A DNA stretch of 64,000 nt from Rebecca billardiae RCC1528 (taxonomy: Eukaryota > Haptophyta): positions 62,001-126,000 of the forward strand of contig OZ251245.1 of NCBI GenBank assembly GCA_965240325.2. The letters are read 5' to 3'. Shown here piece by piece: positions 19,710 to 30,720 of the stretch. The notes beneath the pieces were generated by a model, which did no database searches, was not told the DNA's origin, and worked only from the letters and a program-made list of their open reading frames with translations. Each line of letters starts with the position of its first letter. Within the stretch, counting starts at the first letter, position 1. The translations under genes and the position numbers were made by a program.

Positions 19710-22059
19710 TCACTTGGCGGCGCGCTTGCGCGGCGAGGGCTTGGTCTCGTCCGCGCCCCGCTCCGCTTTCACCTCCGGACTCGCGCCCGCCGCCCCCGCC
19801 TGCAGGGCGCGCTTGATGCCGCCGCTGCCACCGCCGCCCTGCTTCGGCGGCTGCTTTGCGCGGGGCCGCGGTGGCGACACCGCCGCGCCCGCCTCCCCGC
19901 CCTCCTCCTCCTTGGGCGCCGCGGAGGCGGAGGCGGGCTCCTTGCCCGGCGTTCCCGGCTTGTACTTGGCGTATGCCTCCGCCATCCGGCCCATGTTCTC
20001 CTTCGAGGCGCTCTCGTGCAGCACGATGCGCGCCGGGTAGTCCTGCCCCACGCGGCAGCCCCACTGCGGCGCGGGCAAAGGGCGCCGGGCGCGCGCGCGG
20101 GGCGCGGCGCGGCCGGGGCGCGGGCGTCGGCGCGCGTGCGCGGCGGCGCGCGGCCGCCGTGCGCCACCGTGCGCCGCGCGGCGCGCGCCTGCCGCGGGGG
20201 CCGCGCACCTTGCGCTGGTCCGCGATCGGCGCCTTCCACGGCTCGAAGAGGAACTTTGTCGGGTAGCGCGCCAGCTCGGGTACGTACCGCCGCACGTACG
20301 CGCCGTCAGCGTCCCACTTCTTGCCGAACGCCACGGGCGAGTAGCAGCGGAAGTACTGCGGGCGCAAGGGGGCGAGGGGAGCGCGGCGGCGAGGTGAGCG
20401 GCGCGGGGCGCGCGCGCGGCGGGACTCGCAGATCGGCGGCGCGGGCGTGCGGCGCGCGTGCCCCCGCCCCGTCGGCACGCGCACGCGCGTCGCCACCCCC
20501 CGCGCCGCACCGCCCGCGCCGCGCGCCGCGCGTCGGCGGCGGCACCGCAGCGGGCGGCGCGCGGAGCGTCCGCGCGCGCGCGCGCGCGGCCGCGTGCCCC
20601 ACGGGGGTGCGCGGGCGTGCGCGGGCGTGCGGTGGCGTGCGCCGCTGCTGCGCACCTGGTAGAAGAAGCACGAGCACGAGAGCCACATCCAGTTGCCCGC
20701 GTTGAGCGCCCAGTCCCAGTCGACTAGCCGCTCCTCGAAGACGCGCGCGCCCTCCTCCCACGAGATCCACAGGTCGCCGCGCGTGAGGAAGCACGCCACC
20801 GCGTGCCGCGCCAGGTGGTGCACCCAGCCCTCCTGCGCCAGCTGGCGCATCACGGCGTCGATCCACGGGTAGCCCGTGCGGCCCTCGCGCCACGCGGCGA
20901 GGTGCGCGGCGGCGTGCGGGTCGGTGCGGACGGGGCGCCACGGCACCTGCCGGCAGATCGGGTTCCCCTCCATCACCTCGTACGCCGGGCCCACCGCCTT
21001 CCCCGCCGCCATGTAGAACTCGCGCCACAGCAGCTGGCCGGCGAGGGACACGGGCGGCTCCGAGGGCGAGCGCACGCCGGCGCCGCGCGTCGCCGCCGCC
21101 AGGTCGAGCCAAAACTTGCGAGGGGAGAGGCAGCCGAGCGCGAGGTACGGCGAGAGCACCGTCGTCGCGCGCGTCGTGCCCGACGCAGCACCCGCGCCGC
21201 CCGCCGCACCGCCGCCGCCGCCGCCGCCCGCCGCGCCGCGCGCGCCACCCGCCGCCGCCCCGCCCGCCGCCGCGGCCGCGGCCGGGTTGGCGAGGGCAGC
21301 CGGGTTGGTCTTCGGCTTCTCGAACGAGGCGGCCCAGCGGCCGGCGTCGAGGGCGAGGTGCTCGGCGAGCCGGCGGAGCGCCTCGCGCTCGCCCCCCGGG
21401 AAGAGCGTCGGCGCCCCCTCCAGCCCGGGCGCGAGCTCCGCCGCGTCGGGCGGCGCGCAGCGGCCGTCGCCGAGCGCGGCCGCGGCCGCGCCGGGCGGCG
21501 GGATGGCGTGCGGCGTGGGCGCGAGCGTCATCGGGTGGCGGCGGACGACGGCGGCGAACTGGCGCTGGAACGCGGCGTACACCGTGACCGGCTTCCCGCC
21601 CGCCTCGCGCAGCAGCTCGTCGAGCGGCACCATCGTGTGACCCTCCGCCTCCACCACCGCCACGCCGCGCGCCGCCGCCGCGCGCCGCACCGCCGCGTCG
21701 CGCCGAATCGCGCGCGGCTCGAGCTCGTCCTTCTCGTAGACGAGGCGGGTGGCGCCGCACGCCGCGAGCGCGCGCGGGATCTCCTCCTCCGGCGCGCCGC
21801 GCAGCACGATCAGCCGCGAGCCCTTCTCGCGCAGCGACGCGTCCAGGTCGGTCAGGCACTGCGCGAGGAAGCGGAGCCGCACCGCGCCGCCCGCCCGGCC
21901 GGACGCGACGTCGGCGGGGTCGAGGCAGTAGACGGGGTACACGTGCGCGGCGCCCTGGCACGCCGCGACGAGCGCGGGCGAGTCGTGCAGCCGCAGCCCC
22001 TTGCGGAACCAGAGCAGCGCGCTCACGGCGTGCGTGGTCGCCGTCATGGGTGGCGCCAT
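19710..22059 (-). CDS. (6-4) photolyase / animal-type cryptochrome
   Basis: Three exons: 22059-20656, 20355-20209 and 20063-19710; both introns are phase 0 with GTGCGC donors; 634 residues. The N-terminal photolyase domain starts LLWFRKGLRLHDSPAL. The FAD domain holds LLWREFYMAAGKA, NPICRQVPW, TGYPWIDAVMRQL and WVHHLARHAVACF. His415 and His419 of HHLARH correspond to the two catalytic His of (6-4) photolyases, and DWDWALNAGNWMWLSCSCFF, YFRCYSPVAFGKKWD and FEPWKAP follow as in that subfamily. This predicts light-driven repair of (6-4) photoproducts in DNA, a light-receptor role, or both. A Gly/Ala-rich insert (about residues 250-300) interrupts the linker, and the 100-residue C-tail ends in KPSPRKRAAK, a likely nuclear signal. 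A second upstream in-frame ATG-like start exists at 22113 but is not ATG. Confidence 0.9.
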
Positions 22060-22353
22060 GAGACCGGCGCAGCTTCGCGCGCCTTCGCCTCGGCGAAGCT
22101 TGTGGCCGCCCAAATTCTTTACGACTTCGATCTGTTTTTATTGATCGATGGATGCAGGATAGATGATTCTTCTTATCTCGCGGCACGTTCACGTTGCGAC
22201 GGTCGGACACGAGGACGACGCGTCGAGCTGCTTTCTGCGTTGCTGCGACGCGGACCGTCGCGATCGAGCGCCCGGCTCGCATCGATCCCGGGCGGAGGCT
22301 GCCTTGCCCCGCCGCCGGCCGGCCACCCGCTGCGGCACTCGCGCACGCCCAGC

Positions 22354-22972
22354 TCACGGGCACGCGCTCACGAGCGCGGCGCGGCGGAGCGGCGCGCGGC
22401 GCGGCTGACCCACGCGGCCGCGCGCCGGCAGCTCCGTCGGCGCCGCGCGCCGGCCGCGCGCGCCGCGCGCCGGCCGCGGCTGCGGCGGCTGCGGCGGGTC
22501 GGTCTCGAGCTCGGCGGCCGCCTCGACGTCGCTGCCCTCGTCGTCCGACGCCGGACCCCGCCGGCCGCGCCGGTCCGGCTTCCCCGGACTGAGCAGAGTC
22601 CGGCCGGGGCCATCACTCAGCGGGTCTTCGTCCGCGTCGGGCGGTGCGGTGCTGAACTCGGCGCCGCCGTCGGCGGGGGCGCCCGCCGCGCCGGCGCACG
22701 CGCGCTCCGTGCACCGCGCCGTCGTCGCCACCGACCCCTCCTCCGCCGCCTCCGCGCCGCCGACGTCGCCGTCGTCCGTCGCTTTGAGGTGCGCGAACGT
22801 CGCGGCCAGACCGGCGCCCGCGCTGCTCAGCTCGAGGCGGCGGCGGCGCGGCCCGGCGGCGCGCGCTCGGCCGCCGCGCGGCGGCGGCGCGCGCCCCGCC
22901 GCATCCTCCTCCGACGCCTCCGCCTCCTCCTCGCCGCCGCTCTCGCCCTCGCTCTCGTCCGAGCCAGACGAC

Positions 22973-23003
<31 letters not shown>

Positions 23004-23766
23004 GCGCGCGCTCGGCGGAGAGCGGCGAGGGCAGCCGCTCGTGCGGAGGGCGGCGGCGGCGGCGCTCGGCGGGCGGCGGCGGGCTCTCGAGCCCGCGCAC
23101 GTCGATCACCGGCTCGGCCAGCCCCTTGCTCCGCGCGTGCGCCTCCGCGAGCGCGCGCAGCTGCGCCCGGCCGAGCACGAGGCCGAGGGCGGAGAGGAAG
23201 TGGCGGCGCGCGTACGGCGGCTGCGCGCCGAGCGCGGACGCCCAGCGCGCGCCCGACGCGCGCGAGAGCGAGTCCGAGGCGCACCACTGCTGGAACGACT
23301 CCGCCGCCGCGAGCCGCGCGTCCGGCGCCTCGGCGTGCGGCTGCGCGCACCACGCCGCGAACGCCTCCGCCTCCGAAGGGGCGACCTCGAGCGGCGGCGC
23401 TCCAGGCGAGCCGACGGCGGCGGCGGCCTGGTGGCCGCCGGCGACGAGGGCCTCGGTGGAGGTGGCGAGCGCGAGCTTGCCCTTCGCCTTCACGCGCTGG
23501 CGCTTGGTCGCGACGCGCGGCGCGTCCGCCGCGTCGGCGGCCGCTGCGTGCTTGAGCGCGCACGCGGACTGCTCCTCTGTCGCCTCCGAGCGCACCACCG
23601 CCTCCGCCTCCTCCTCCTCCGCCTCCTCCTCGGAGGCGGAGGCGCGCGGCCACGGGGGCGCGCGGTAGGTGTACGGGCCGAGCATGAGGACGTCCGCGGG
23701 CAGCTCCTCGGCCTCGTCGTGCGTCAGCTCGGCCAGCCCGCACTCGAGCCCCGCGCGCCGCGGCAT
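22354..23766 (-). CDS. Acidic, low-complexity protein of unknown function
   Basis: Intronless, 470 residues from ATG 23766 (MPRRAGLECGLAELTHDEAE). The N-terminal 30 residues include LPADVLMLGPYTYRAPPWPR. A Glu-rich block follows, then a basic stretch ATKRQRVKAKGKL (about 85-97) that could be a nuclear signal, then two short related motifs AFAAWCAQPHAEAPDARLAA and SFQQWCASDSLSRASG, each with Trp-Cys. The C-terminal half alternates Ser/Glu/Asp tracts with Arg-rich tracts. I recognise no family. The WC pair suggests a short internal repeat. A chromatin or nucleolar role is only a guess from the charge pattern. Confidence 0.5.
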
Positions 23767-23932
23767 CGCGCCACCCCGCCGGCGCGACGGTTTGTGCGCG
23801 CCCCCCTCTTGATCAGAGACTCGCGCGCGACGCGCAAGCTACGGTACAGATCGAGAGAGAAATGGCCAACGGTCGGCCACCCGACCGGCGCCCGGACCCA
23901 GCCGAGGTCCGGGCGGGCGGTGCCGCGCAGCC

Positions 23933-25573
23933 ATGGCGTCCGCGACGCGGCTGCACGAGGAGGAGGAGGAGGGCGAGGAGGGCGCGGCGGAGGGCGGGGC
24001 GGGCGCGCCGCCCGGGCTGAGCATCGACGAGGTGCTCGAGCTGATCGGCTTCGGCCCCTTCCAGCTCCGGCTGCAGGCGCTCTCCGGCCTCGGCTACATG
24101 GCCGACACGGCCGAGCTCCTGTTTGTGACGTTTGTCATCCCCGAGTTCCAAAAGCAGTGGCCCGAGCTGTCGGAGGGCGCGCTCGCGCTGGTGCCCACCG
24201 TGTCCGCGGCGGGCACGCTCGTCGGCGCGCCGCTCTGGGGCGCCGCGTCCGACCTGCTCGGCCGGCGCGGCGTCTTTGTCGGCTCGGTCGGCGTGTGCGC
24301 GCTCTTTGGGCTGCTCGGCGCGGCCGCGCCCACCTTCGGCGCGTTCGTCGCGACGCGGTTCGCGGTGGGCGTGGGGCTGGGCGGCGCGCTCGCGGTGGAC
24401 TTTGTGCTCTTCGTCGAGTTCGTCCCCGCCGCGTCGCGCGGCCGCGCCACCATGCTCCTCACCCTGTGGGGCGTGCTGGGCGTGCTCTACGTCGGCGGCT
24501 GCGCGCTGCTGCTGCTGCCGGCGCACGGCTGGCGGGCGTACGCAGCAGCGGCCGCGCTGCCGAGCGCGGTGCTGCTGTGCGCGCGCGCGCGCGTGCCCGA
24601 GTCGCCGCGCTCGCTGCTCGTGCGCGGCCACCCCGCCGCCGCCGTGCGCGTGCTGCGCGCCGTCGCCGCCGCCAACGGCCGCGCGCACGCGCTGCCGGCG
24701 GCGCTCGCGCTCGCGCGCCCGCCGCCCGCCGGCGGCGCCGCGTCGCGCGCGCGGCTGCTCGCGCGCGCGCCGCTCGCGCGGCGGCTGGCGACGCTCTCGG
24801 CGGTGTGGCTCGGGCTGAGCTGCGCGTACGCGGGGTTCACCTTCTGGCTCCCCGCCTTCCTCGCCGAGCGCGGCGTCGGCGGCCTCTCCGTCTACCAGAC
24901 CTACCTCCTCATGACCGCCGCCGAAGTACCCGGATTACTCGCCGCGACCGCCGCGCTCGAGCGGCTCGGCCGGCGCGCCGTGCTCGCGAGCGCGCTGCTC
25001 GGCTTCGGCGGCTCGCTGTGCGCGTTCGCCGGCGCGGCGTCGCGCGCCGCCGTCGTGGGCTGCTCCTGCGCCGCGTACGCCACCGTCGTCGGCGCGTGGG
25101 CCACGCTGTACACGCTCACGCCCGAGTCGTTCCCCACCGCCGTGCGCTCCTCCGCGGCGGGCGCGACCAGGCTGTGTGCGTGCGTCGGCACGATGGCGGC
25201 GGCGCCGCTCGGCGCGGCGCTGCGGCGCGCGGGCGCGCGCGCGCCCGTGTTCGCGTACGCCGCGCTCGTCGGCGGCTGCGCGCTCGCCGCGCTCTCGCTG
25301 CCCAACGGCGGGCCGCGCGCGCGCGGCGGCGCGCCGGCGCCGCTGCGTGAGGTCGAGCCGTCGGCGCGGCAGCGGGGACAGCGGGCGCACGGGCCGGCGC
25401 GGCCGGCGCGCGGCGGCGGCGCGGCGGGCGCGGGCGGGGGCGAGGCGTGCGCGGCGACGCGGCGGGCGGCGTGCGCGGCGGCGGGCGGTACACCGGCGGC
25501 CGCGCAGCAGCACGAGTGCGAGCTCGCCGCCGCGAAGGGCGAGGGCGGTTTCGCGTCCGCGCCCGGCGCGTGA
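23933..25573 (+). CDS. Major facilitator superfamily transporter (SV2/SVOP-like)
   Basis: Intronless, 546 residues from ATG 23933. After an acidic N-terminus (EEEEEGEEG) comes the SVOP-type lead-in VLELIGFGPFQLRLQALSGL. About twelve hydrophobic spans follow. MFS loop motifs are visible: GAPLWGAASDLLGRRGVFVG (motif A, D...GRR) between TM2 and TM3, and FVEFVPAASRGRATM before TM5. The second half repeats the layout, with LERLGRRAVLA and LTPESFPTAVRSSAAG, the latter typical of the SV2/organic-cation branch. The tail (about 455-546) is Gly/Ala-rich. It should move a small organic solute by secondary transport; the substrate cannot be inferred. The start lies 166 bp from the divergent acidic-protein gene. 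Confidence 0.8.
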   Translation: MASATRLHEEEEEGEEGAAEGGAGAPPGLSIDEVLELIGFGPFQLRLQALSGLGYMADTAELLFVTFVIPEFQKQWPELSEGALALVPTVSAAGTLVGAPLWGAASDLLGRRGVFVGSVGVCALFGLLGAAAPTFGAFVATRFAVGVGLGGALAVDFVLFVEFVPAASRGRATMLLTLWGVLGVLYVGGCALLLLPAHGWRAYAAAAALPSAVLLCARARVPESPRSLLVRGHPAAAVRVLRAVAAANGRAHALPAALALARPPPAGGAASRARLLARAPLARRLATLSAVWLGLSCAYAGFTFWLPAFLAERGVGGLSVYQTYLLMTAAEVPGLLAATAALERLGRRAVLASALLGFGGSLCAFAGAASRAAVVGCSCAAYATVVGAWATLYTLTPESFPTAVRSSAAGATRLCACVGTMAAAPLGAALRRAGARAPVFAYAALVGGCALAALSLPNGGPRARGGAPAPLREVEPSARQRGQRAHGPARPARGGGAAGAGGGEACAATRRAACAAAGGTPAAAQQHECELAAAKGEGGFASAPGA

Positions 25574-25911
25574 TGAGGGCGGCGCGGTGATCGATTATGA
25601 TGCTGCGCTAGTGCTGCTGATGTTTTTTCATCATCAAAATGTTTAAACCAATAATAACGGAAATCGGACGGCCGGCTAAAAGCGCGTCGCCGTCGGTCGG
25701 TTAGTCGGTCGTCGGTGACTGGCCCATCGATTAGACTTGAACAAAACTGAGCTAACGCCGCCGCAGCGCCTCGTTGGGTCGTATTTACATCGGCGCACCC
25801 GCTCGGCGCGTGCAGCCTGCTGCCGGCGACGGAGTGGAGCGGGCCGCCGCGCGCGCGCGCGCGGCCGCCGTCGCTTTGCGGCGGTTACCGGCGAACGCCG
25901 GCCGCGCGCAT
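25574..25911. other. Convergent spacer
   Basis: The 3' ends of the MFS gene (plus) and the PAS gene (minus) face each other here. The segment 25590-25790 is AT-richer, with TGTTTTTTCATCATCAAAATG and an A/T run near 25650. Probably 3' UTR; no gene is seen. Confidence 0.5.
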
Positions 25912-26628
25912 TCAAAACGCAAGCCGCGCGCCGAGCGCGGCGACGTTGTACACCGTCGAGTGCATGCACGGGTAGGCGGCGGCGGCGGCACGCACGGCGC
26001 CCGAGCGCGCGAGCGCGTCGGTCACCGAGTAGTGCGCCGTCCGCGCCGCGCGCGCCGGCGGTGCGGGCGCGTGCAGCGCGGCCGCCTGCGCGGCCGCCTC
26101 TGCGATCGCCGCCTCCTCGGCGATCGGGCACCAGCGCTTGAAGGAGAGCGCGCCGACGAACATGGGCGTGACGCCGCCGTCGATCGCGACGTCGACGGGC
26201 GTGACGTGCACCTCGTTCAGGAATGCTCGCCTGTCCTTCGTGTAGTTCACCACGCTCAGCGAGATGTCGTCGCCCGCCTCGGCGTGCGCGAGCTGGCGCG
26301 AGAACTGCGCGAGCGCGCGCCTGTCGGTGGACGGGCCCTGCAGCATCTCGAGCGACTTGCCGAGGGCCTCGGCGTGCGAGTAGCCGCACATGTTCGTCCA
26401 CGAGTCGTTCACCGCGACGATGTGGAAGGGCTGCGCCCGGCTCGTCACGACGAGCGGCCGCACGTCCGCCTCGAGCGCGTCGAGCAGCTTGGACCAGTCG
26501 GTCACGGCGGCGAGGGCGGCGGTGGAGCGCGCGGGCTGCTGGAGGTTGAGCGCGCGGAGGCCGCGGTTCGCGTTCCGCGCGAGCGTGAGCGAGCGCCGCG
26601 CGGCGAGCACGAGCGAGTGGCCGGACAT
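25912..26628 (-). CDS. LOV-like PAS domain protein lacking the photoactive Cys
   Basis: Intronless, 238 residues from ATG 26628. The PAS core spans about residues 60-150. It reads like a LOV domain: FHIVAVNDSWTNMCGYSHAE, GKSLEMLQGPSTDRRAL (LOV consensus GRNCRFLQGPxTDR), then SVVNYTKDRRAFLNEVHVTP (LOV consensus LNYxKDGxxFWN). The adduct-forming Cys of NCRFLQ is Leu93 here, so a normal flavin-Cys photocycle is not expected; Cys81 is nearby in sequence but not at that position. The first 40 residues have many Arg, Leu and Ala and no acidic residue (MSGHSLVLAARRSLTLARNA), as in mitochondrial presequences. No output domain follows; the C-terminus is short. It could act by protein contacts or bind flavin as a redox sensor. 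Confidence 0.7.
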   Translation of the reverse strand: MSGHSLVLAARRSLTLARNANRGLRALNLQQPARSTAALAAVTDWSKLLDALEADVRPLVVTSRAQPFHIVAVNDSWTNMCGYSHAEALGKSLEMLQGPSTDRRALAQFSRQLAHAEAGDDISLSVVNYTKDRRAFLNEVHVTPVDVAIDGGVTPMFVGALSFKRWCPIAEEAAIAEAAAQAAALHAPAPPARAARTAHYSVTDALARSGAVRAAAAAYPCMHSTVYNVAALGARLAF

Positions 26629-27421
26629 CGGGGCTGGTTGGAGGACGACGGGGGGGCCGAGTTCACGCGGCGCGGCGAGGCGGTTGGCAGTGCGGCAGCG
26701 GCGCACTCGACCTTTTGCTGGCCACGTCCAGCCGCGAGTTGATGAGGTCACTGGTGATGGGCATTCAGGGCCGGGGTTGCTATTGGGAGGGGCGCGGGCC
26801 AATTAGAGCGCGCGGCGCTTTGGAGGACGAAACCTCTCGGGTGTCGGCGGTACTCGGTCCAGCCGAAACGCGAAAGCGGGAACTCCCAATAAGCGCCGCG
26901 ATTGGCGGACGAAATGCAGCGCAATAAGCGCCGGCTTGCGTTTCGGCTGCGCGGATTCGTCGACAGCAAGCTTCGGCGGGATCGGAACCCCCATGTGAGT
27001 AGTCCTCCCCGAGTCGTCTGAGACGATGGAGCCCAGTCCGAGGACATACACTTGCGCATCCGGAGATCGGCATCTGACCCACATCCCCACTCTCAGTGTC
27101 TTACGACACTTGAACAAGAATAGTCGTAGCAGAACAGCCAACGACTACCGTTTCTGCGAGCGAGCTCCCGCTGGAACCGGCCTGCGCCCGGAGTGCAGTC
27201 CTCTCCGGAACGGCTGGTCCGGATTCCCGGACTCTCCCCGCCCGCCTTCTCCTGCTAGTTCAAGGGCGAGCGGGCAGCCGTGGCGGCCTTTCCGCGCTGC
27301 TTGCTGGCTTTGGACCGGGCGGACAAGGAGCGCTTCGTTGGCGCGCGCGGCGCACGTGCTCACGGGGCGCACGCGCGGCAGGGCGCGTGAGGGCGAGCGG
27401 CGCAGCCCGCGCGCGCGCACC
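26629..27421. other. Bidirectional promoter region, AT-richer
   Basis: This 0.8-kb region separates the divergent PAS and phosphatase genes. It carries a cluster of four CCAAT boxes (26782-26905). A minus-strand frame at 26803-27141 has less GC-biased codons and protein-like content, but there is no ATG at its start and no motif, so it is not called. Confidence 0.45.
26782..26905. promoter_or_regulatory. Cluster of four CCAAT boxes between divergent genes
   Basis: ATTGG occurs at 26782-26786 and 26901-26905, and CCAAT at 26799-26803 and 26886-26890. The arrangement is roughly mirror-symmetric, with two boxes in each orientation. CCAAT is the NF-Y site in many eukaryotes. Use here is inferred from position in a divergent promoter. 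Confidence 0.4.
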
Positions 27422-27868
27422 ATGTGGTCGCCGCGCGACTCGAACAAGCCGGCCAACGACCCGTCCGCGCCGCAGCCCGCGAGCACGCCGGGCGAGCTGA
27501 GCGTCGGCCCGCAGTCGCCGCGCCCGACGCCGGGCAGCAACGGGCTGTTCACCTCGTTCTCGAAGATGCTGTGGGGGGGCGAGGGCGACGACCCCTCCGG
27601 CACGCCCACGCCCGACGGCGCCGCCGGCACGCCGGCCGCCGGCGGCTTCATCGCCTCGTCGCCGCGCCGGCCGCCGCCGGTCAACCTAGCCTCGCCGCCG
27701 CCGCCGCCCGGCCTGCAGGTGCAGCCGGGCGGCGGCGAGGCGCAGCACGCGGGCGGCGGCACGCCGCCCGAGCAGACGCCCATGTCGCCGCGCACCGGCT
27801 CGCTGCTCGACAGCATCTTCTCCCCCGTCTTCCACACCTTCTTTGGGCAGCGCGGCGCCGACGGCGGC

Positions 27869-27906
<38 letters not shown>

Positions 27907-28032
27907 GGGCGGCGCGGGCGGCGGCGTGGGCGGCGGCGGCGGCGGCGGCGCGGGCGGCGCGGGCGTGGCGGGCGTGCGGGAGGACCGCGAGGCCGCGCTG
28001 CACAAGGCCGCCGCCGCGGCCGCCGTCGCCGC

Positions 28033-28077
<45 letters not shown>

Positions 28078-29599
28078 GCAGCGCGAGGCCGCGGCCGCGG
28101 CCGAGGCGGCCGCGGCCGCCGCGCGCGCGGAGCACGAGGCCGAGCGCGCGGCGGCGGCAGCGGCGGCGGTCGCAGCCGCGCAGCAGCAGCCGCAGGCGCC
28201 CACCTACGCCGCCGACGAGTTCGACCCGTACGCCTTCATCAAGGCGCTCCCGCCGCTGCCGCCCGCAGAGTCACGGCCCGTCGTCCTGCCCAAGAAGACG
28301 CGCGGCGCGCCCACCCTCTCGCTCGTGCTCGACCTGGACGAGACGCTGCTGCACTCCTCCATCGTGCCGGTGCGCGCGAGGGGGGCGGGCTCGCGGGCGC
28401 GGGGCGAGGGAGGCGGTGCACGCGAGCGCGCGCGGGGAGAAGGGTGTGCGGCGGGTGCGCGGCGGGCTGCCGCGTGCGGGCGGGCGCGCGAGGGTGCGCG
28501 CAGAGGGCGAGGCGGCGGACGGGTCGCCCCTGCGCGCACCGCCTCACGCGCCCGCACGCGCCCACCCGTGGCCACTGCTTCGCTCCTCCCTGCGTGCGCG
28601 CAGCTGGCGGACTACGACATCGTGTTCCCCGTGCACTTCAACAACGCCAACTACCAGGTGCCGCGCGGCTGCTGCGCGGGGGCTGCGCGGCTGCTGAGCG
28701 CGCGCCCCCGCCACGCCGCGCCGCGCCCTCGCGCGCGCGCCCTCACACAGGTGACGCGCCCGCGCCCGCGCCCGCTCACGCGCCCCCTTCCGCCCCGACC
28801 ACCCGCCCCGCCCCCGCCCCGCCCCGCGCCGCCGCGCAGGTGTACGTGCGCAAGCGGCCGCACCTCGACTACTTCATGGCGAAGGTCTCGCAGATGTTCG
28901 AGGTGATCGTCTTCACCGCCTCGCAGCGCGTGTACGCCGACAGGCTGCTCTCAATCATCGACCCGCAGCGGAAGTGGGTCAAGTACCGGCTGTTCCGCGA
29001 CTCGTGCGTGCTGGTGGACGGCAACTACCTCAAGGACCTGTCCGTGCTCGGGCGCGACCTCTCGAGGACGATGATCATCGACAACTCGCCGCAGGCCTTC
29101 GGCTACCAGGTGGACAACGGCATCCCGATCGAGTCGTGGTTCGACGACCCCGACGACCGCGAGCTGCTCAAGGCACGCGCACCACAGCACCAAAGCAGCG
29201 CGCACGCGGCACCGCGCGCGCGCCGCCACGCGGCGGAGCGCCTGCGCCGCGCTGCGCGGCCCTGCCCTGCGCGGCCCTGCCCTGCGCCGCCGTGTGCCGC
29301 ACGCGGCGCCAGCCCTGCGCGGCGCGGCGCCAGCCCTGCCGCACGCGGCGCGGCCGTGCGCACTGCGCACGGCCGTGCGCACTGCGCCACGCCGCGCGCG
29401 GAGGGCGCGATGCGCGGCACCGCCGACTGACCAGCGCAGCGCGCCGCGCCCCCCGCCGCCGCCGTGCCCGCCGCCCCCCGCGCAGATGATCCCGTTCCTC
29501 GAGACGCTGCTCGAGGCGGAGGACGTGCGGCCGCACATCCGCGCCAAGTTCGAGCTGCACACGCTGATCGCGAACGCGCGCGGCGTGCAGCGGCGGTAG
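27422..29599 (+). CDS. SCP/NLI-type RNA polymerase II CTD phosphatase
   Basis: Four exons: 27422-28369, 28604-28657, 28840-29172 and 29486-29599; 482 residues. The FCP1-homology domain begins [15 protein letters not shown] (catalytic DLDET, DxDxT). Exon 2 gives [18 protein letters not shown], and exon 3 gives [60 protein letters not shown] and [16 protein letters not shown]. Exon 4 adds MIPFLETL. This is the full small CTD phosphatase set, predicting dephosphorylation of Ser in the Pol II CTD or similar targets. The first 300 residues are disordered, with a Gly tract, a 15-Gln run (28034-28075) and an Ala/Glu helix. Intron 3 uses a GC donor (AAG|GCACGC); without it the frame ends after [14 protein letters not shown] sequence. 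Confidence 0.9.
29173..29485 (+). repeat. GC-AG intron 3 of the CTD phosphatase with internal duplications
   Basis: The intron begins AAG|GCACGC and ends CGCGCAG|ATG. It holds short tandem duplications: GCGCGGCCCTGCCCT twice near 29265-29290, GGCGCCAGCCCTGC twice near 29305-29340, and a near-palindromic GGCCGTGCGCACTGCGC twice at 29361-29392. Confidence 0.65.
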
Positions 29600-30720
29600 C
29601 CAGCTCGCGGCGGGCACACTGCGCGCACGCAGCGCGCACGCGCGCGCGGCGCGCTTGTTGGGCCAGGGCTGTGCGCGAGCCGCGCGCAGCGGCGCGGGCC
29701 GTGGGGGGCGGGCAGCCGCCGCCCACCGGGCGCGGCCGACGGCCACGGCTGGCGCGCGCTGCGCACGGCTGCGGCCGTGTGTCCCGGCGCTCGGCCGAGG
29801 CGTCGGCCCGTCGGTGCGCGGCGGGCGGGCTGGCTGGGCTGCGGCTGGGCGCTTCCGCGCGCCGCCGCTCGCGAGTGAGCGGAGCTCGACGGCCGCAGCA
29901 CGGGGCGGCTCGCCGAATCGGCCGGCCCCTGTCCGCTGCCGGCCACACAGGCTGCAGCTGGGCGGCACGCGGCGGCGCGCGCGCAGAGGCGCCGCTGCGC
30001 GGGCCGTGCGGGCCGCGAACGCCATGCGGCTGCGCCTGCCACCGGCCGAGCACGAATGCTGTGTCGAGTGCAGCAGGGCCGAGCAGGCGGGGTTCGGCCG
30101 CACGAGACGCGACGAGGCGACGGCTCTGAATCTGATCGTGATCGATCGGCCACCGGCACCGCGACGGTCTCACCTTGGCGAGTCGCGCGGACCCGGCCGC
30201 GGGGCCGCGGCCGCGGGGCCGCCGCCGTCGTCGGGTCATCATCAGCAGCGCGCAGCAATTTAAGGCGGCCAGTGAACGGCGGGCATCATATCCGTAGCAG
30301 TATAGTCATATACTGCTGTATAGTCTTACTGCGGACGACTCGTCCTCAGCAGCAGACGCCGGTCACTGAATCGCTCAGCACCCGCCTCCCAGACCCAGTG
30401 GCCCAGTGAGTGGCCAGTCCCAGTCGACTCAGTCCCAGACGCCATGTGACTAAGCGTGAGCATTATTGAGCAGCGGCGCCGGCCCCGCGCGGGTGCTGGA
30501 TGGCGACTACGATGCGCGGCTGTCCAGCGGCTGCCCGCGCAGCAGCGGGCAGGCGACCCGCGCAATGGCGCCCGCGCACTCTGGCCCCAGGCCGCCAGGG
30601 CACCACACACCCGCGGCCAGCCAGCGTGGCCGCCCCCCGCCACCCGCCACCGCCCGTCCGGCCTGGCGGCACGGCGCCCGCCTGCGCTCGCGCCGCCGAG
30701 CCCGCTGCTGGGCGGGCGCA
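29600..30720. other. Convergent intergenic region, no gene seen
   Basis: The region lies between the 3' ends of the phosphatase (plus) and the DUF3082-like gene (minus). GC is high to 30240 and several frames are open without motifs. Positions 30250-30460 are AT-richer with a repeated ATAGTC/ATACTG theme (near 30298-30330). Nothing is supported. Confidence 0.45.

Noticed and set aside
20803-25350. A 1,515-codon plus-strand open frame
   Set aside because: It runs antisense through the photolyase and acidic-protein genes and out of frame through the transporter; these three have real motifs, the long frame has none.
26803-27141. Minus-strand frame with balanced codon use in the divergent promoter
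   Set aside because: No ATG near its start, no motif, and overlap with promoter elements; too weak to call a gene.
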